A stretch of DNA of 64,000 bases from Streptomyces amritsarensis (GCF_001953875.1 NZ_MQUR01000019.1:1-64000), one strand, 5' to 3'; shown: positions 9,033 to 18,388, counted from the first letter of the stretch. Numbers and translations are program-made. Notes: a model not told the origin generated them from the sequence alone.

Positions 9033-9760
9033 CGGCGTGCGGCGACGCCGAAGGCGACACCGCCGAGCCCGACGACGATGCCGGCGATGCCGAGGACGCG
9101 CGCGGTGGTGTCGGAGCCGTGGTCGGCGGAGGCCTGGTCATGGCCGTGGCCGTGGCCGGCTGCCTTGCCGGCGTCCTGGTCGGTGTTCTTCGCCCCGTCG
9201 GTCTTGGCGCCGGCGTGGTGGTCGTCGCCCTTCGCGGCGGTCAGCTTGAGCACGGGGGCCGGGGTCTGCGGTTCCGGGGCGCCTTCCTTGGGCTCCTCGA
9301 TCCAGCGCACGACCTCGTTGTTGTCGTAGGTCTGGATCGCCTTGAAGACCATCTGGTCGGCGTTCTCGGGGAGCTTGCCGACGGAGACCGGGAACTGCTG
9401 GAACATGCCCGGGCCGATCTTGCCGCCGGACCAGGTCACCTTGGTGACCACTTCGCCGACCTGCCTGCCGTGCACGGTCAGGGGCTTGTCGAGCTTCGTC
9501 TTCTCGACGTTCACGGTCCAGCCGGGGATGTCCTGGGGCATGACGGACGTGAGCGGCTGGTCGACCGGGAAGTTGACCTCGAGCTGCGTGGTCGAGGCGT
9601 TGTCACGCTCGTTGGGGACCTTGAAGTTGAGCGTCGCGTAACCGCCCTTGGAGGCTTCGCCGATCGGCTGCACGCCGACGTGTGCGAAGGCGGTGCCGGA
9701 GAGGACGAGGACGGAGCCGGCGGCGAGGGCGGCGGCGAAGGAGACGCGAGAGGTCTTCAT
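9020..9760 (-). CDS. ycnI: YcnI/DUF1775 copper-binding protein, membrane-anchored
   Basis: The 246-residue protein has a Sec signal peptide of about 26 residues, after which the mature chain starts HVGVQP; this N-terminal His is the copper ligand of the DUF1775 'monohistidine brace'. The beta-sandwich domain spans about residues 27-165. It is followed by a His/Asp/Gly-rich linker (HH, HGHGHD) near 180-215, one transmembrane helix and an Arg-rich tail that anchors it outside the cell. It probably collects copper for the Sco/ECuC chain. The gene precedes sco on the same strand. Confidence 0.92.
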   Translation of the reverse strand: MKTSRVSFAAALAAGSVLVLSGTAFAHVGVQPIGEASKGGYATLNFKVPNERDNASTTQLEVNFPVDQPLTSVMPQDIPGWTVNVEKTKLDKPLTVHGRQVGEVVTKVTWSGGKIGPGMFQQFPVSVGKLPENADQMVFKAIQTYDNNEVVRWIEEPKEGAPEPQTPAPVLKLTAAKGDDHHAGAKTDGAKNTDQDAGKAAGHGHGHDQASADHGSDTTARVLGIAGIVVGLGGVAFGVAARRRSV

Positions 9761-9869
9761 GGCGGAAACACTCCACGGAGAGCAGTGGTGGCGGTGGCTC
9801 CGCGCACGGGCGCGCGCGGAGTACGCGGCACCGGTGTTCCCGCTGTGTGTCCGGGTAAAGGGTGCCGCG

Positions 9870-10679
9870 TCAGGCTGCGAGGACGAACGCCGCAGGCGGG
9901 CCGCGGCGGATCACCGTGTGCTGGAGTGCTTCCCGGCCCGTGGAGGCCACGGGGTCGGTTCCGGTCCGGCGGCCGGTCCGCGGGGTGCGGGCGGACGCGC
10001 CGAGTCCCGCGCCGAGGGCGCGTACGAAGGCGAGTGCGGCACGCAGCGGGCGCATCGGGGCGGCCTCGGCGGTGAGCCGGGACAGCTCGACGAGCCGGAA
10101 GAGCGCGGCGTCGCCGCGGCCGAGCAGCCAGCCGGCGACGAGCGCGGCCAGCAGGTGCCCGAGCAGCATCGCCGGGCTGAACAGACCGGTCTCGGGCGCG
10201 GCGGTGACGGCCCGGGCGACGTGCCCGCCGTGGCCCTGCGCCGCGGCCTGCTCGGCCAAGGCGGTCGGGTCCAGGCCGGCGGCCTCCAGGATGCGGCGGG
10301 CGTCGGCGGGGCTCATGGGTACGGAGTTGCCCCCGCACACCAGCCGCGCGGCGAGTTCCGCGAGCGAGCTGTCGGAGGCGCTGCCGGGTGTCCGGGCGGC
10401 CGCGGTGCTGTGCTGGCCGATGCCGAACAGCGCGTGCAGCGCGAGCTGCCCGGCGGTGAGCCCGGCGGCGAGGCCGGGCAGTGTCCGGCGGCGCCCGGCG
10501 AGCGGCGCAGCGATCGCGAAGACGGCGAGGAAGACAGCGCACAGGGACCACCAGGGCACGGTGGCGCAGGATGCCAGGGCGTGCCCGATCGCGGACAGCA
10601 CGACACAGACCGCGGTGAACACCGCGGCCCGGATCAGCCGGAGGCCGGCTCCGGCATGCGTCGTGTGGGGGTCGGACAT
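9870..10679 (-). CDS. integral membrane protein of unknown function next to the copper cluster
   Basis: The 269-residue protein has about four to five hydrophobic segments (near 16-34, 45-62, 68-88 and 165-190). A short soluble part in the middle has Cys and His residues (LVCGGNS near 114, QGHGGHVA near 148), and the tail is Arg/Gly-rich and probably disordered. I do not recognise the family. It is transcribed just ahead of ycnI with 109 bases between, which include a small 8-bp hairpin (9798-9821). That position and the His/Cys content suggest, but do not prove, a copper-related role. The start ATG at 10679 is the first that gives a normal membrane N-terminus. Confidence 0.7.
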   Translation of the reverse strand: MSDPHTTHAGAGLRLIRAAVFTAVCVVLSAIGHALASCATVPWWSLCAVFLAVFAIAAPLAGRRRTLPGLAAGLTAGQLALHALFGIGQHSTAAARTPGSASDSSLAELAARLVCGGNSVPMSPADARRILEAAGLDPTALAEQAAAQGHGGHVARAVTAAPETGLFSPAMLLGHLLAALVAGWLLGRGDAALFRLVELSRLTAEAAPMRPLRAALAFVRALGAGLGASARTPRTGRRTGTDPVASTGREALQHTVIRRGPPAAFVLAA

Positions 10680-10817
10680 GGCCGGGACATCATCGCACTG
10701 CACTGATGTCGCCCATACGGCAGGTCCGGAAGATCCGCATCCGCCGGACGTGTGCAATGAGTTCCCGGACGGCCCAAGGGGGCTTACGGCCCCTCGCGGG
10801 CGGCAATAGGTAACCGT

Positions 10818-11261
10818 ATGAGCATCTGGTGGTCTCTCCACTTGAGGCGCGAGGCCGCGAGCGTGTCGCTCGCCAGGCGACTGCTGTTGGGGACGATGGA
10901 GACCGCGGGGGTGGACCCGGACATCTCCTTCGACCTCTCGGTGGCGCTGAGCGAAGCCTGTGCGAACGCGGTGGAGCACGGCGGGGGCGGGGGTGTTCCG
11001 GACGAGACCGAGGCGTACCACGTCACGGCGTATCTGGACGGGGACCGCTGCCGCATCGAGGTGACCGACTCCGGGCCGGGGTTCCCGCCCGCCACGGTGG
11101 CCCGCCGCAGACCCGCCCTGGCCGAGCACGGTCGGGGCCTGCACCTGATCGCCGAGCTCTCCGACCACGTCCGCTTCCGCAACCGGCCGGGCCGCGGCGC
11201 CGTGGTGAGCTTCGACAAGATGCTGAAGTGGCGTGACGACGCCCTGCTGAAGGCGTCGTAG
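10818..11261 (+). CDS. RsbW-like ATP-binding regulatory protein
   Basis: A stand-alone HATPase domain of 147 residues. The N-box is SEACANAVEHG near residues 48-58, the G1 box is EVTDSGPGFPP near 80-90, and the G2 region is AEHGRGLHLI near 101-110. Proteins of this kind in Streptomyces act as anti-sigma or serine kinase switches. No anti-anti-sigma or sigma gene is adjacent, so the partner is unknown. It is followed by a strong terminator and faces the aminopeptidase gene. Confidence 0.88.
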   Translation: MSIWWSLHLRREAASVSLARRLLLGTMETAGVDPDISFDLSVALSEACANAVEHGGGGGVPDETEAYHVTAYLDGDRCRIEVTDSGPGFPPATVARRRPALAEHGRGLHLIAELSDHVRFRNRPGRGAVVSFDKMLKWRDDALLKAS

Positions 11262-11266
11262 TACGC

Positions 11267-11302
11267 CGGTGGGCGGGACCCCGTCCGGGATCCCGCCCAC
11301 CG
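11267..11302. terminator. bidirectional terminator
   Basis: A perfect 12-bp stem (11267-11278 with 11291-11302) lies six bases after the stop of the RsbW-like gene and before the stop of the convergent aminopeptidase gene. Confidence 0.8.
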
Positions 11303-11350
11303 ACACGCTTCGGTGCGGACGTCGGTCCTGTCGACCTCGGTCCGGCCGCG

Positions 11351-12817
11351 TCAGCCCTTCAGGCGCGCCATCCAGGCTTCGACCTCGGTCGAGGTGCGGG
11401 GCAGCCCGGCCGACAGGTTCCGGTTGCCGTCCTCGGTGACGAGGATGTCGTCCTCGATCCGGACGCCGATGCCGCGGTACTCCTCGGGCACGGTCAGGTC
11501 GTCGGCCTGGAAGTAGAGACCCGGCTCGACGGTGAGGCACATGCCGGGCTCCAGCGTCCCGTCCACGTACGCCTCGGTGCGCGCGGCGGCGCAGTCGTGG
11601 ACGTCCATGCCGAGCATGTGGCCGGTGCCGTGCAGGGTCCAGCGGCGCTGGAGGCCGAGCTCCAGGACACGCTCGACCGGGCCCTCGAGCAGGCCCCATT
11701 CGACGAGCTTCTCGGCCAGCACGTGCTGGGAGGCGTCGTGGAAGTCGCGGAACTTCGCGCCCGGCTTCACCGCGGCGATGCCGGCTTCCTGGGACTCGTA
11801 GACCGCGTCGTAGATCTTGCGCTGGATGTCCGTGTACGTGCCGTTGATCGGCAGCGTGCGCGTGACGTCGGCGGTGTAGAGGGAGTGGGTCTCCACACCG
11901 GCGTCGAGCAGCAGCAGGTCACCGGAGCGGACGGCGCCGTCGTTGCGCACCCAGTGCAGGGTGCAGGCGTGCGCGCCGGCGGCGCAGATCGACCCGTAGC
12001 CGACGTCGTTGCCCTCGACGCGGGCGCGCAGGAAGAAGGTGCCCTCGATGTAGCGCTCGGACGTGGCCTCGGCCTTGTCGAGGACCTTCACGACGTCCTC
12101 GAAACCGCGGACGGTGGAGTCGACGGCCTTCTGCAGCTCGCCGATCTCGAACTCGTCCTTCACGGCGCGGGCCTCGGAGAGGTAGACGCGCAGCTCCTCG
12201 TCGCGCTCCTTGGTCACCTTGTCGGTGAGGGCGGACTCGATCACCGCGTCGTGGCCGCGCACGGCGCGGACCGGGCCCTCGGCCTCGGTGAGGGCCGCGG
12301 CGAGCTCGCGCACGTCCTGGGCGGGGATGCCCAGCAGCTGCTCGGCCTCGGTGAGGGAGTGGCGGCGGCCGACCCACAGCTCGCCCTGGCCGGACAGCCA
12401 GAACTCGCCGTTCTCACGGTCGGAGCGCGGCAGCAGGTAGATGGTCGCGGTGTGCCCGGTCGCGCCGTTCGGCTCCAGGACCAGGACGCCGTTCTCGGTC
12501 TGGTCGCCGGTGAGGTAGGCGTACTCGGTCGAGGCGCGGAAGGGGTACTCGGTGTCGTTCGAGCGGGTCTTCAGGCGGCCCGCGGGGATGACCAGGCGCT
12601 CACCCGGGAAGCGCTCGGACAGCGCCGCGCGCCGGGCCGCGGTGTGCGCGGCCTGCGCGATCGGCTCCAGTCCGTGCAGCTCGGTGTCGGCCCAGCCGGT
12701 GCGCATGTTCTCGGCGAGTTCGTCGCTGACGCCCGGGTACAGACCGTTCTTGCGCTGCTTGTGCGTCTTCTTGGGCTGCTCTTCTTCCGGGGTCTCCGGG
12801 GTGAGCTCGTCAGCCAC
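11351..12817 (-). CDS. pepP: Xaa-Pro aminopeptidase (aminopeptidase P)
   Basis: Cytoplasmic dimanganese peptidase that removes an N-terminal residue before proline. In its 488 residues, the creatinase-like N-domain occupies about 50-215 and the pita-bread catalytic domain about 225-480. All five metal ligands are visible in order: Asp in LLLLDAGVE, Asp in YTADVTRT, His in HGTGHMLGMDVHD, Glu in TVEPGLYF and Glu in RIEDDILVT. The first 25 residues are charged and probably disordered, as in other actinobacterial copies. It stands alone on the minus strand, between two intergenic gaps. Confidence 0.95.
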   Translation of the reverse strand: MADELTPETPEEEQPKKTHKQRKNGLYPGVSDELAENMRTGWADTELHGLEPIAQAAHTAARRAALSERFPGERLVIPAGRLKTRSNDTEYPFRASTEYAYLTGDQTENGVLVLEPNGATGHTATIYLLPRSDRENGEFWLSGQGELWVGRRHSLTEAEQLLGIPAQDVRELAAALTEAEGPVRAVRGHDAVIESALTDKVTKERDEELRVYLSEARAVKDEFEIGELQKAVDSTVRGFEDVVKVLDKAEATSERYIEGTFFLRARVEGNDVGYGSICAAGAHACTLHWVRNDGAVRSGDLLLLDAGVETHSLYTADVTRTLPINGTYTDIQRKIYDAVYESQEAGIAAVKPGAKFRDFHDASQHVLAEKLVEWGLLEGPVERVLELGLQRRWTLHGTGHMLGMDVHDCAAARTEAYVDGTLEPGMCLTVEPGLYFQADDLTVPEEYRGIGVRIEDDILVTEDGNRNLSAGLPRTSTEVEAWMARLKG

Positions 12818-12935
12818 GTCTTCTCCTCAGCTACGACGGTACGGACCTGGGTGTGGACCTCATCCATCGTATGCGTGTACGGGGAAGGCGTGGTCCGGAT
12901 CGTGCGGGTTGTCACGGTCCGGAACCCGCGGCGGA

Positions 12936-14372
12936 TCACTCGAAGCGGGCTGCGAGCAGCACGATGTCCTCGGGGGCGTCGGCCGGCCGCCCGTCGGGCA
13001 GCACGGTCCGCAGGATGTGGTCGCACAGGGCCGCCGGGTCCTCCCGGGCGGCGCGGGGCACCCCTGCGGCCGCCGCGTGAAGCCGCGCGTAGGCCCGGTC
13101 CATCGGGTCGCCGGTGTGACGCAGCAGCCCGTCGGTGTAGAGAAGCACCGTTTCTCCGGGTGCGGGTTCGATCTCCATGCTGGGTGCCTCCCAGCAGGAC
13201 AGCATGCCCAGCGGAGCGGAGAGCGAGGTCTCCACGTACTCGGTGCGGTGCTCGCCGATGACGAGCGGCGGGGCGTGCCCGGCGCCCGCCAGGATGATCT
13301 TGCTGCCCCGGCCGTCGGTCTGCGGGCCTCCGGCGGGCTCGCAGTACGCGAAGAGCGCGGTGGCCGAGCGGGCGGGCTCGGTCAGCCGCAGCAGCAGTTC
13401 CAGGTCGGACAGGACGGCTACGGGGTCCTCGCCCTCCATCACGGCGTAGGCGCGCAGCGAGGCGCGCAGGCGTCCCATGGCGGCGACGGCGCTCGGGCCG
13501 GAGCCGGTGACGGAGCCCACGGCCAGCCCGAGGGCGCCCTCGGGCAGCGGCAGCGCGTCGTACCAGTCGCCCCCGCCGAGCGGTCCCGTGTGGTGGCGGG
13601 CCGCGAGCTGCACCCCCGGAATCCGGGGGAGCCGGCTGGGCAGCAGCTCCTCCGCGACGGTGGCCAGGCGGGTGCGGGATCGTTCCACCTCCAGCATCCG
13701 GGCCAGGTGCTCGGCGGCGTGGCGCACGTACAGGCCGGCCAGGTCGCGCTGGCGGTCGTTCGGCTCGGCCTGTTCGTCGTAGAGCCATACGGCGGCGCCG
13801 AGCCGGCCGGTGGCCTCGGCGGTCAGCGGGAGCGCGTAGCTGGCGGCGTAGCCGAGCCGGGCGGCGACCTCGCGGTGGCGGGGGTCCGCGGGGGAGGCGA
13901 ATCCGCCGGTGCCGGGGGGTGCGTCCGGTTCGGGGAGGACTTCGGAGCCGCCCTGGGCGTCGGGCAGCCCGTCGAGGATCCGCCCGTAGCGGGTCGCGCT
14001 GCGCGGCACGGTCTCGATGTGGCCCAGTTCGGCGTGGCCGAGTCCGAGGCCGATGGTGGCGGTGGGGCCGAGTCCGTCGGAGGGCTCCAGGACGACCAGG
14101 CCGCGGCGCGCGCCGACGAGTGCGGCTCCGGCGCGCAGGAACTCGTGGAGGGAGGTGTCGAGGTCGCCGGCGCGGGCCAGGCGCTCGGTGAGCTCGTGCA
14201 GGGTGGTGAGGTCCGAGACCATGCCCGCCAGCCGGTCCTGGATGAGGCTGCCCGGTGCGGTCGGAGGGGCCGGTGCGGGGGTGGGGCGGGCGGGTGCGGG
14301 CGCCGCAGTGTGCGGTGACGCGGTGACTGCTGGATCGATTCCAGCCACTTTCGGCAGATGCGGGGCGCTCAT
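12936..14372 (-). CDS. GAF and SpoIIE/PP2C-type protein with altered catalytic motif
   Basis: The 478-residue protein has a Pro/Ala-rich N-terminus, a GAF-like sensor domain (about residues 65-240) and a C-terminal SpoIIE/RsbU-type PP2C domain (about 265-478). The first motif GGDWYDAL and the late motif LLYTDGL are intact. The second metal motif, normally GDVxGHG, reads GSVTGSG, and the final DD is ED, so two metal-binding aspartates are replaced. It may be a weak or dead phosphatase acting as a scaffold or sensor. I chose the ATG at 14372, with GGAAAGG 7 bases upstream. A longer form from an ATG at 14489 is open and cannot be excluded. Confidence 0.82.
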   Translation of the reverse strand: MSAPHLPKVAGIDPAVTASPHTAAPAPARPTPAPAPPTAPGSLIQDRLAGMVSDLTTLHELTERLARAGDLDTSLHEFLRAGAALVGARRGLVVLEPSDGLGPTATIGLGLGHAELGHIETVPRSATRYGRILDGLPDAQGGSEVLPEPDAPPGTGGFASPADPRHREVAARLGYAASYALPLTAEATGRLGAAVWLYDEQAEPNDRQRDLAGLYVRHAAEHLARMLEVERSRTRLATVAEELLPSRLPRIPGVQLAARHHTGPLGGGDWYDALPLPEGALGLAVGSVTGSGPSAVAAMGRLRASLRAYAVMEGEDPVAVLSDLELLLRLTEPARSATALFAYCEPAGGPQTDGRGSKIILAGAGHAPPLVIGEHRTEYVETSLSAPLGMLSCWEAPSMEIEPAPGETVLLYTDGLLRHTGDPMDRAYARLHAAAAGVPRAAREDPAALCDHILRTVLPDGRPADAPEDIVLLAARFE

Positions 14373-14886
14373 GGCGTCCGCCTTTCCACCTGGTGCGATT
14401 CGCCGAATAGCATCGCAAACCCCCAGACCGTGCTGCGCCGCCATCAAGGAATCCACATCTACACGCACACATGGATGCATGTCCAGCATTGCCCAGGTGG
14501 GAATCCTGGTGTCCACGAGGCGGCAACTCACTGTCGGGCCAAGGCTAGAACTTGGCCGGAAAAAGCTGGAAGCAGTCGGTTTTTGAGGTCGACTGGACGA
14601 GCTGCGCAGGGGGGTCGGGTACGTACTCGGTGGTGGCCGGGGCCAGTTGGCGTACCGGGAACCGCTCGGTCGCGGTCTGTCGTCCTAAGCGGCGGCAGCC
14701 GGTCTGGGCAGTCGGCGCGGGTCGCGCTCCATCCCCGCCGGACGTTTGATGGACCCGTAAGAAGACTGCACGAGCCGTGTGGACCTGCCCCTGGCGGACA
14801 GTGACGCGAAACCTGTACGTGTGGTGAGTCACCGGTTACATGGTGTGATGTGGCCCTCGACGTTCAACGGAAAGGAACGAGCGCTC
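14373..14886. other. divergent intergenic region
   Basis: About 510 bases separate the leftward GAF-SpoIIE gene from the rightward primase/polymerase-like gene. It must carry promoters for both. I see no convincing gene, tRNA, long hairpin or repeat. A small palindromic stretch around ATGCAT at 14473-14478 is the only local symmetry. The upstream part could be coding if the leftward gene starts at 14489. Confidence 0.5.
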
Positions 14887-15645
14887 ATGCGCGAGATCCT
14901 CGGAAGGCGTCTCCAGCGGCTCCGCGATCGCTTTCAATCCCTACGCCCCGACCGGGGTCGGGGCGGCGGAACTTCCGCTGCCCTCGAGGCGGCGCTCACC
15001 TGCGCCACCGCATGGCGGTGGCCCGTCCTGCCCGGCGTCGGCCGGTCCGGTACGGACGGTACGCGCTGCGCCTGCCCCGACCCCGACTGCGTCGTCCCCG
15101 GTGCCCATCCCTTCGACCCTGGTCTGCTCGCCGCCTCCACCGACCCCCGCATGGTGACCTGGTGGTGGACCAACCGGCCCACCGCACCCGTCCTGATGGC
15201 GACCGGCGGAACCGCCCCGTGCGCCGTGAGCCTCCCGGCCGGCGCGGCCGCGTCGGCCCTCGTACGGCTGGAGGCGCAGGGCCTCAGGCTCGGGCCGGTC
15301 GTCGCCACGCCCACCCGGTGGGCGCTGCTCGTGGCGCCGTACTCGCTGGAGCGGCTCGGGGAACTCCTGTACGCGAAGGACCACGTGCCGTCCTCACTGC
15401 GGTTCCACGGCGAGGGCGGCTACCTGCTCCTCCCGCCGTCCACCGCGTCCAGTGGCGGCCGGGTGCGCTGGGCGCGCGAACCGCGTGCGCTGCCGCAGTG
15501 TCCGGCCGGTCCTCAGTCCCCTGGCGCGCGGCCGTCGCAGGCCGCGGGGGTGGAGTTCTGGCTGCCCGACGTCGAGGCGGTGGTGGACGCACTGGTCGAG
15601 GCGAGCAGCAGCGCGCCCGGCGGCGGCAGCCGGCTCGCGTACTGA
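14887..15645 (+). CDS. bifunctional primase/polymerase-domain-like protein
   Basis: The 252-residue protein resembles the N-terminal primase-polymerase (Prim-Pol) domain proteins common as singletons in Streptomyces. A basic N-terminus is followed by the AAALTCATAWRWPVLPG opening, a Cys-rich insert (CACPDPDC) and the HPFDPGLLAASTDPRMVTWWW segment, in which the usual signature is recognisable. I do not see an obvious catalytic DxD acid pair, so polymerase activity is uncertain. The ATG at 14887 has AAAGGA about ten bases upstream; an earlier in-frame start at 14779 lacks a site. No helicase or plasmid replication gene is nearby. Confidence 0.72.
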   Translation: MREILGRRLQRLRDRFQSLRPDRGRGGGTSAALEAALTCATAWRWPVLPGVGRSGTDGTRCACPDPDCVVPGAHPFDPGLLAASTDPRMVTWWWTNRPTAPVLMATGGTAPCAVSLPAGAAASALVRLEAQGLRLGPVVATPTRWALLVAPYSLERLGELLYAKDHVPSSLRFHGEGGYLLLPPSTASSGGRVRWAREPRALPQCPAGPQSPGARPSQAAGVEFWLPDVEAVVDALVEASSSAPGGGSRLAY

Positions 15646-15754
15646 CCTGTGAGGTCCCGCAGGATCACTCGTACGGGTGCCAGCGGGTCGAGTTTCCAAG
15701 GGAATTGGGCGCGGGCATCTCCGCGCCCCTTTCCCGCGTCGCTATCTTCGGCGA

Positions 15755-16327
15755 ATGAATCTCCGCCTGATCGGTATCGGCGCCGGTGTGCTGATCATCT
15801 TGTCGCTCCCGCTCGCCGGCGCGATCGCCGGGCCTGATTTTGCCGGTCAGGACGACGGAAAGGGCGGCGGCCTGTTCAAGACCCTCGGCCTTTCGGGCCC
15901 CGCTCGTTCCTCCCCTGCGCCGGCCGGGCGCCCGGCGGAGCCGGCCGCGACCGAACAGCCACGGCCCGCGGAGCAGCCGCGCACGGATTCCCGCTGCGGT
16001 CCCGAACTGACCTCTCCGCAAGGCGTCGAGGCGCAGACGTGCGTCCTGGTGGCCGAAGGCCAGACATGGGGCAGGAGTTACTACAGGAACACGAGTGGTC
16101 GCGCGCTGGATGCCGTGCTGACGGTGATGGGGCCTGCCGGGCGCACGGTGCAGATCCGCTGTCCGGTCGGCGCCGGTGATGAACCCGGTCTGTGCGAGAC
16201 GCCGAAAGAGGACTCGGGCGGGGGTCCGGAGAGTTACTCGGCCGTTGCGGAGTTTGCAGTTCCGGATGATGAAGGGCAGCTGCTCCTGCGGTCCGGGAGC
16301 AACTCACCGGCGCATGGTGACGGTTGA
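15755..16327 (+). CDS. membrane-anchored extracytoplasmic protein of unknown function
   Basis: The 190-residue protein has one N-terminal membrane segment (about residues 6-26), then a Pro/Ala-rich linker (about 50-85), then a soluble domain with three Cys (RCGPEL, QTCVLV and the RCPVG/LCETP pair) that may form disulfides outside the cell. I do not recognise the family. The ATG at 15755 places the helix directly after the start; an upstream start at 15677 would add an Arg-rich extension. It ends just before a strong terminator. Confidence 0.7.
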   Translation: MNLRLIGIGAGVLIILSLPLAGAIAGPDFAGQDDGKGGGLFKTLGLSGPARSSPAPAGRPAEPAATEQPRPAEQPRTDSRCGPELTSPQGVEAQTCVLVAEGQTWGRSYYRNTSGRALDAVLTVMGPAGRTVQIRCPVGAGDEPGLCETPKEDSGGGPESYSAVAEFAVPDDEGQLLLRSGSNSPAHGDG

Positions 16328-16347
16328 GTACCGCCGTAAATGGAAGG

Positions 16348-16387
16348 GCCCGGTCGCTGGCGACGGGGGATGCACCAGCGACCGGGC
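16348..16387. terminator. terminator hairpin
   Basis: A perfect 13-bp stem (16348-16360 with 16375-16387) lies 20 bases after the preceding stop codon and between convergent genes. Confidence 0.8.
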
Positions 16388-16509
16388 TACAAGAACGGTA
16401 ACAAGAGATCGCCTGTTCGCAAATTCGATCTCTGATATTCAGACACAGATTTGCAGACGATTAGCGGGAGTTGTGACTCCGGTCACCGGCTCCGCGCGCA
16501 CGCGCGACG

Positions 16510-17484
16510 TCAGCTGAGGGTCACCTGGCGGTTGGTGAGGCCGCCGCGCGCCCGGCGCTCCTCCGTGGTCAGCGGAGCATCCGTGGCCAGCGCCTTGGCC
16601 AGCCGCTCCGCGAACTCCGCCGCCGGCTTCTCGACGTCGTCGGCCGTCACCCCGGTCGGCAGGTCCCAGACCGGGACCATCAGACCGTGGGCGCGGAAGG
16701 AGCCGACGAGCTTCGTCCCCTCGCCGAGCGAGGACGTGCCGGCCGCGTGCAGCCGCGCGAGGGCGTCGAGCAGCTTCTCCTCGGGGTGCGGCATGACCCA
16801 GCGCAGGTGGTTCTTGTCCGGGGTCTCGCACCAGTAGGCGGCGTCGACGCCGGTCAGCTTGACGGTGGGGATGGCGGCCGCGTTGGCGCGCTCCAGCGAG
16901 GCGGCGATCTCCGGGGACGCGTTCTGGCCGCCCTCGGATTCCGGAATCCAGAATTCGAAGCCGCTGTGCACAACCGGCTCGAAACCGCCGTCGGTGTCCA
17001 GGAGATCCTGAAGTCGGGGACCCTCGGCGGGGACCCGGCGGGCAGCGACCGGAGTTCCCGGCTCCGCGACGAGTGCGCGCTGCAGGGTGTCGGCCATGTC
17101 GCGGCTCAGGTCGCCGGTGGTCGTCTCGTTCTGCAGACCGAGGAGCACGGACCCGTCCTCGCGGCGCAGCGCCGGCCAGGCCATGGGCAGTACGGTCACC
17201 AGCGTGACGGAGGGGACGCCCTCGGGCAGGCCGCCCTTCAGCGACAGCGGGATGGTGGCCGCGGGAACGAGCTCGCGCAGCGCGACCCAGTCGCACTCGC
17301 CCGGCAGCCCCTCGAAGGGCCGCTGGACGTGCTCGGTGACGGCGTGCGCGGCGGCTGCGCCGTGGCAGGCCTTGTAGCGGCGCCCGGATCCGCAGGGGCA
17401 GGGCTCGCGAGCGCCCACAACGGGGATCTCACCGTTGTTGAGCTGCGGCTTTGCGGACTTGGCTGCGGGGCGCTTCTTGGCCAT
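16510..17484 (-). CDS. SEC-C-motif protein (DUF5926-like)
   Basis: The 324-residue protein has a basic N-terminus (MAKKRPAAK) and a SEC-C zinc motif, [14 protein letters not shown], near residues 28-41, as found at the end of SecA. A DUF5926-type region of about 270 residues follows, with no recognised catalytic motif. It is conserved in actinobacteria as a stand-alone gene. Zinc binding through the three Cys and one His is likely; the role is unknown. I chose the ATG at 17484 because the SEC-C region then starts after a short basic leader; the longer reading to 17580 is Arg-rich and unlikely. Confidence 0.85.
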   Translation of the reverse strand: MAKKRPAAKSAKPQLNNGEIPVVGAREPCPCGSGRRYKACHGAAAAHAVTEHVQRPFEGLPGECDWVALRELVPAATIPLSLKGGLPEGVPSVTLVTVLPMAWPALRREDGSVLLGLQNETTTGDLSRDMADTLQRALVAEPGTPVAARRVPAEGPRLQDLLDTDGGFEPVVHSGFEFWIPESEGGQNASPEIAASLERANAAAIPTVKLTGVDAAYWCETPDKNHLRWVMPHPEEKLLDALARLHAAGTSSLGEGTKLVGSFRAHGLMVPVWDLPTGVTADDVEKPAAEFAERLAKALATDAPLTTEERRARGGLTNRQVTLS

Positions 17485-17701
17485 CGTGCGTGTCTCCCGG
17501 TTGCGGCGGTACGGCGTCGTGTCTGGGCGCGAGCCTAGCCGTTCGTACCGCCGGAACCGGTGGGGTGCGGCCGGGAGCACGGTCGGCGTGCGCTCCCGGA
17601 CGGCCGCCTGTACGGATGACCGGTACTGCTGTGCTGATGGTGAGCTGTTGTGCGGTCAGGGGTCCCGGTTCCAAGAGGTCCTGGCTTCCGGGTCCGCGGG
17701 G

Positions 17702-18244
17702 TCAGACATCGAGATCGTCGAATGCCGTGCTGAAGTCGATCGCCGGGGGCGCAACGCGCGTAGCGAAATCCTCGTGCCGGGGCCCACAGGCGACGACCAC
17801 CCAGACGGTGACCTCACCCGCCGCTCCGTCCCGGACACCCCAGTCCTGGGCAAGGGTGCTGATGATGTTCAGCCCCCGGCCGCCGCGTGCGGTGACCGAG
17901 GGCGTGGAAGGAACAGGCCGGGTGGGCCCACCCCCGTCCGTGACCTCTACCGTCAGCCGCCCCGCTCTGTCGATGCGCCATGCGGCGCGTATCTCCCCGT
18001 CCCCGACTTCCCGCGCGCCCAGGGGCCTGCCGTGTCGGCAGGCGTTGCTGAGCAGTTCGGAAAGGATCAGTACGGCATCGTCCACGACCGATTCGGCCAC
18101 CCCGCTGATACGCAGTTGTTCGCGCATCCGGTGCCTGGCCTCACCCACGCCCGCAGGACCATGGCGTACGTCCATGCACGACGACGTGGGCACTTCTTGT
18201 GCCACCACCAACGCCACCCCCGGAACCTCCTTAGCCCCACGCAT
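17702..18244 (-). CDS. RsbW-like ATP-binding regulatory protein
   Basis: The 180-residue single HATPase domain has N-box LSELLSNACRHG near residues 65-76, G1 box VEVTDGGGP near 108-116 and G2 segment GGRGLNIIS near 129-137. It is of the same kind as the 10.8 kb protein but clearly different in sequence. It probably binds a regulatory partner such as an anti-sigma antagonist. The start ATG at 18244 has AGGGGG about 12 bases upstream; a longer in-frame reading to 18379 lacks a good site. No partner gene is adjacent. Confidence 0.85.
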   Translation of the reverse strand: MRGAKEVPGVALVVAQEVPTSSCMDVRHGPAGVGEARHRMREQLRISGVAESVVDDAVLILSELLSNACRHGRPLGAREVGDGEIRAAWRIDRAGRLTVEVTDGGGPTRPVPSTPSVTARGGRGLNIISTLAQDWGVRDGAAGEVTVWVVVACGPRHEDFATRVAPPAIDFSTAFDDLDV

Positions 18245-18388
18245 GGTCTGGATGCCCCCTTGGCCTGGACCGGAAACCGCCGGAGCAGGCCGCTCTGACG
18301 CATTCGCGCCGATCGAATGCGGAGCGGATGCGCCGGGGCACACCCTGTGACGGAGGGGGTGGTGGTGGCCGGTGCGCAAACCGGGACG

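Noticed and set aside
8242..9141. Long N-terminal form of the Sco protein
   Set aside because: The added 81 residues are Pro/Ser/Ala-rich, come from the repeat region and would bury the lipoprotein signal.
9870..11699. A 609-codon frame extending the unknown membrane protein upstream
   Set aside because: The extension is antisense to the RsbW-like gene and part of pepP; the membrane protein starts at 10679 where a normal N-terminus begins.
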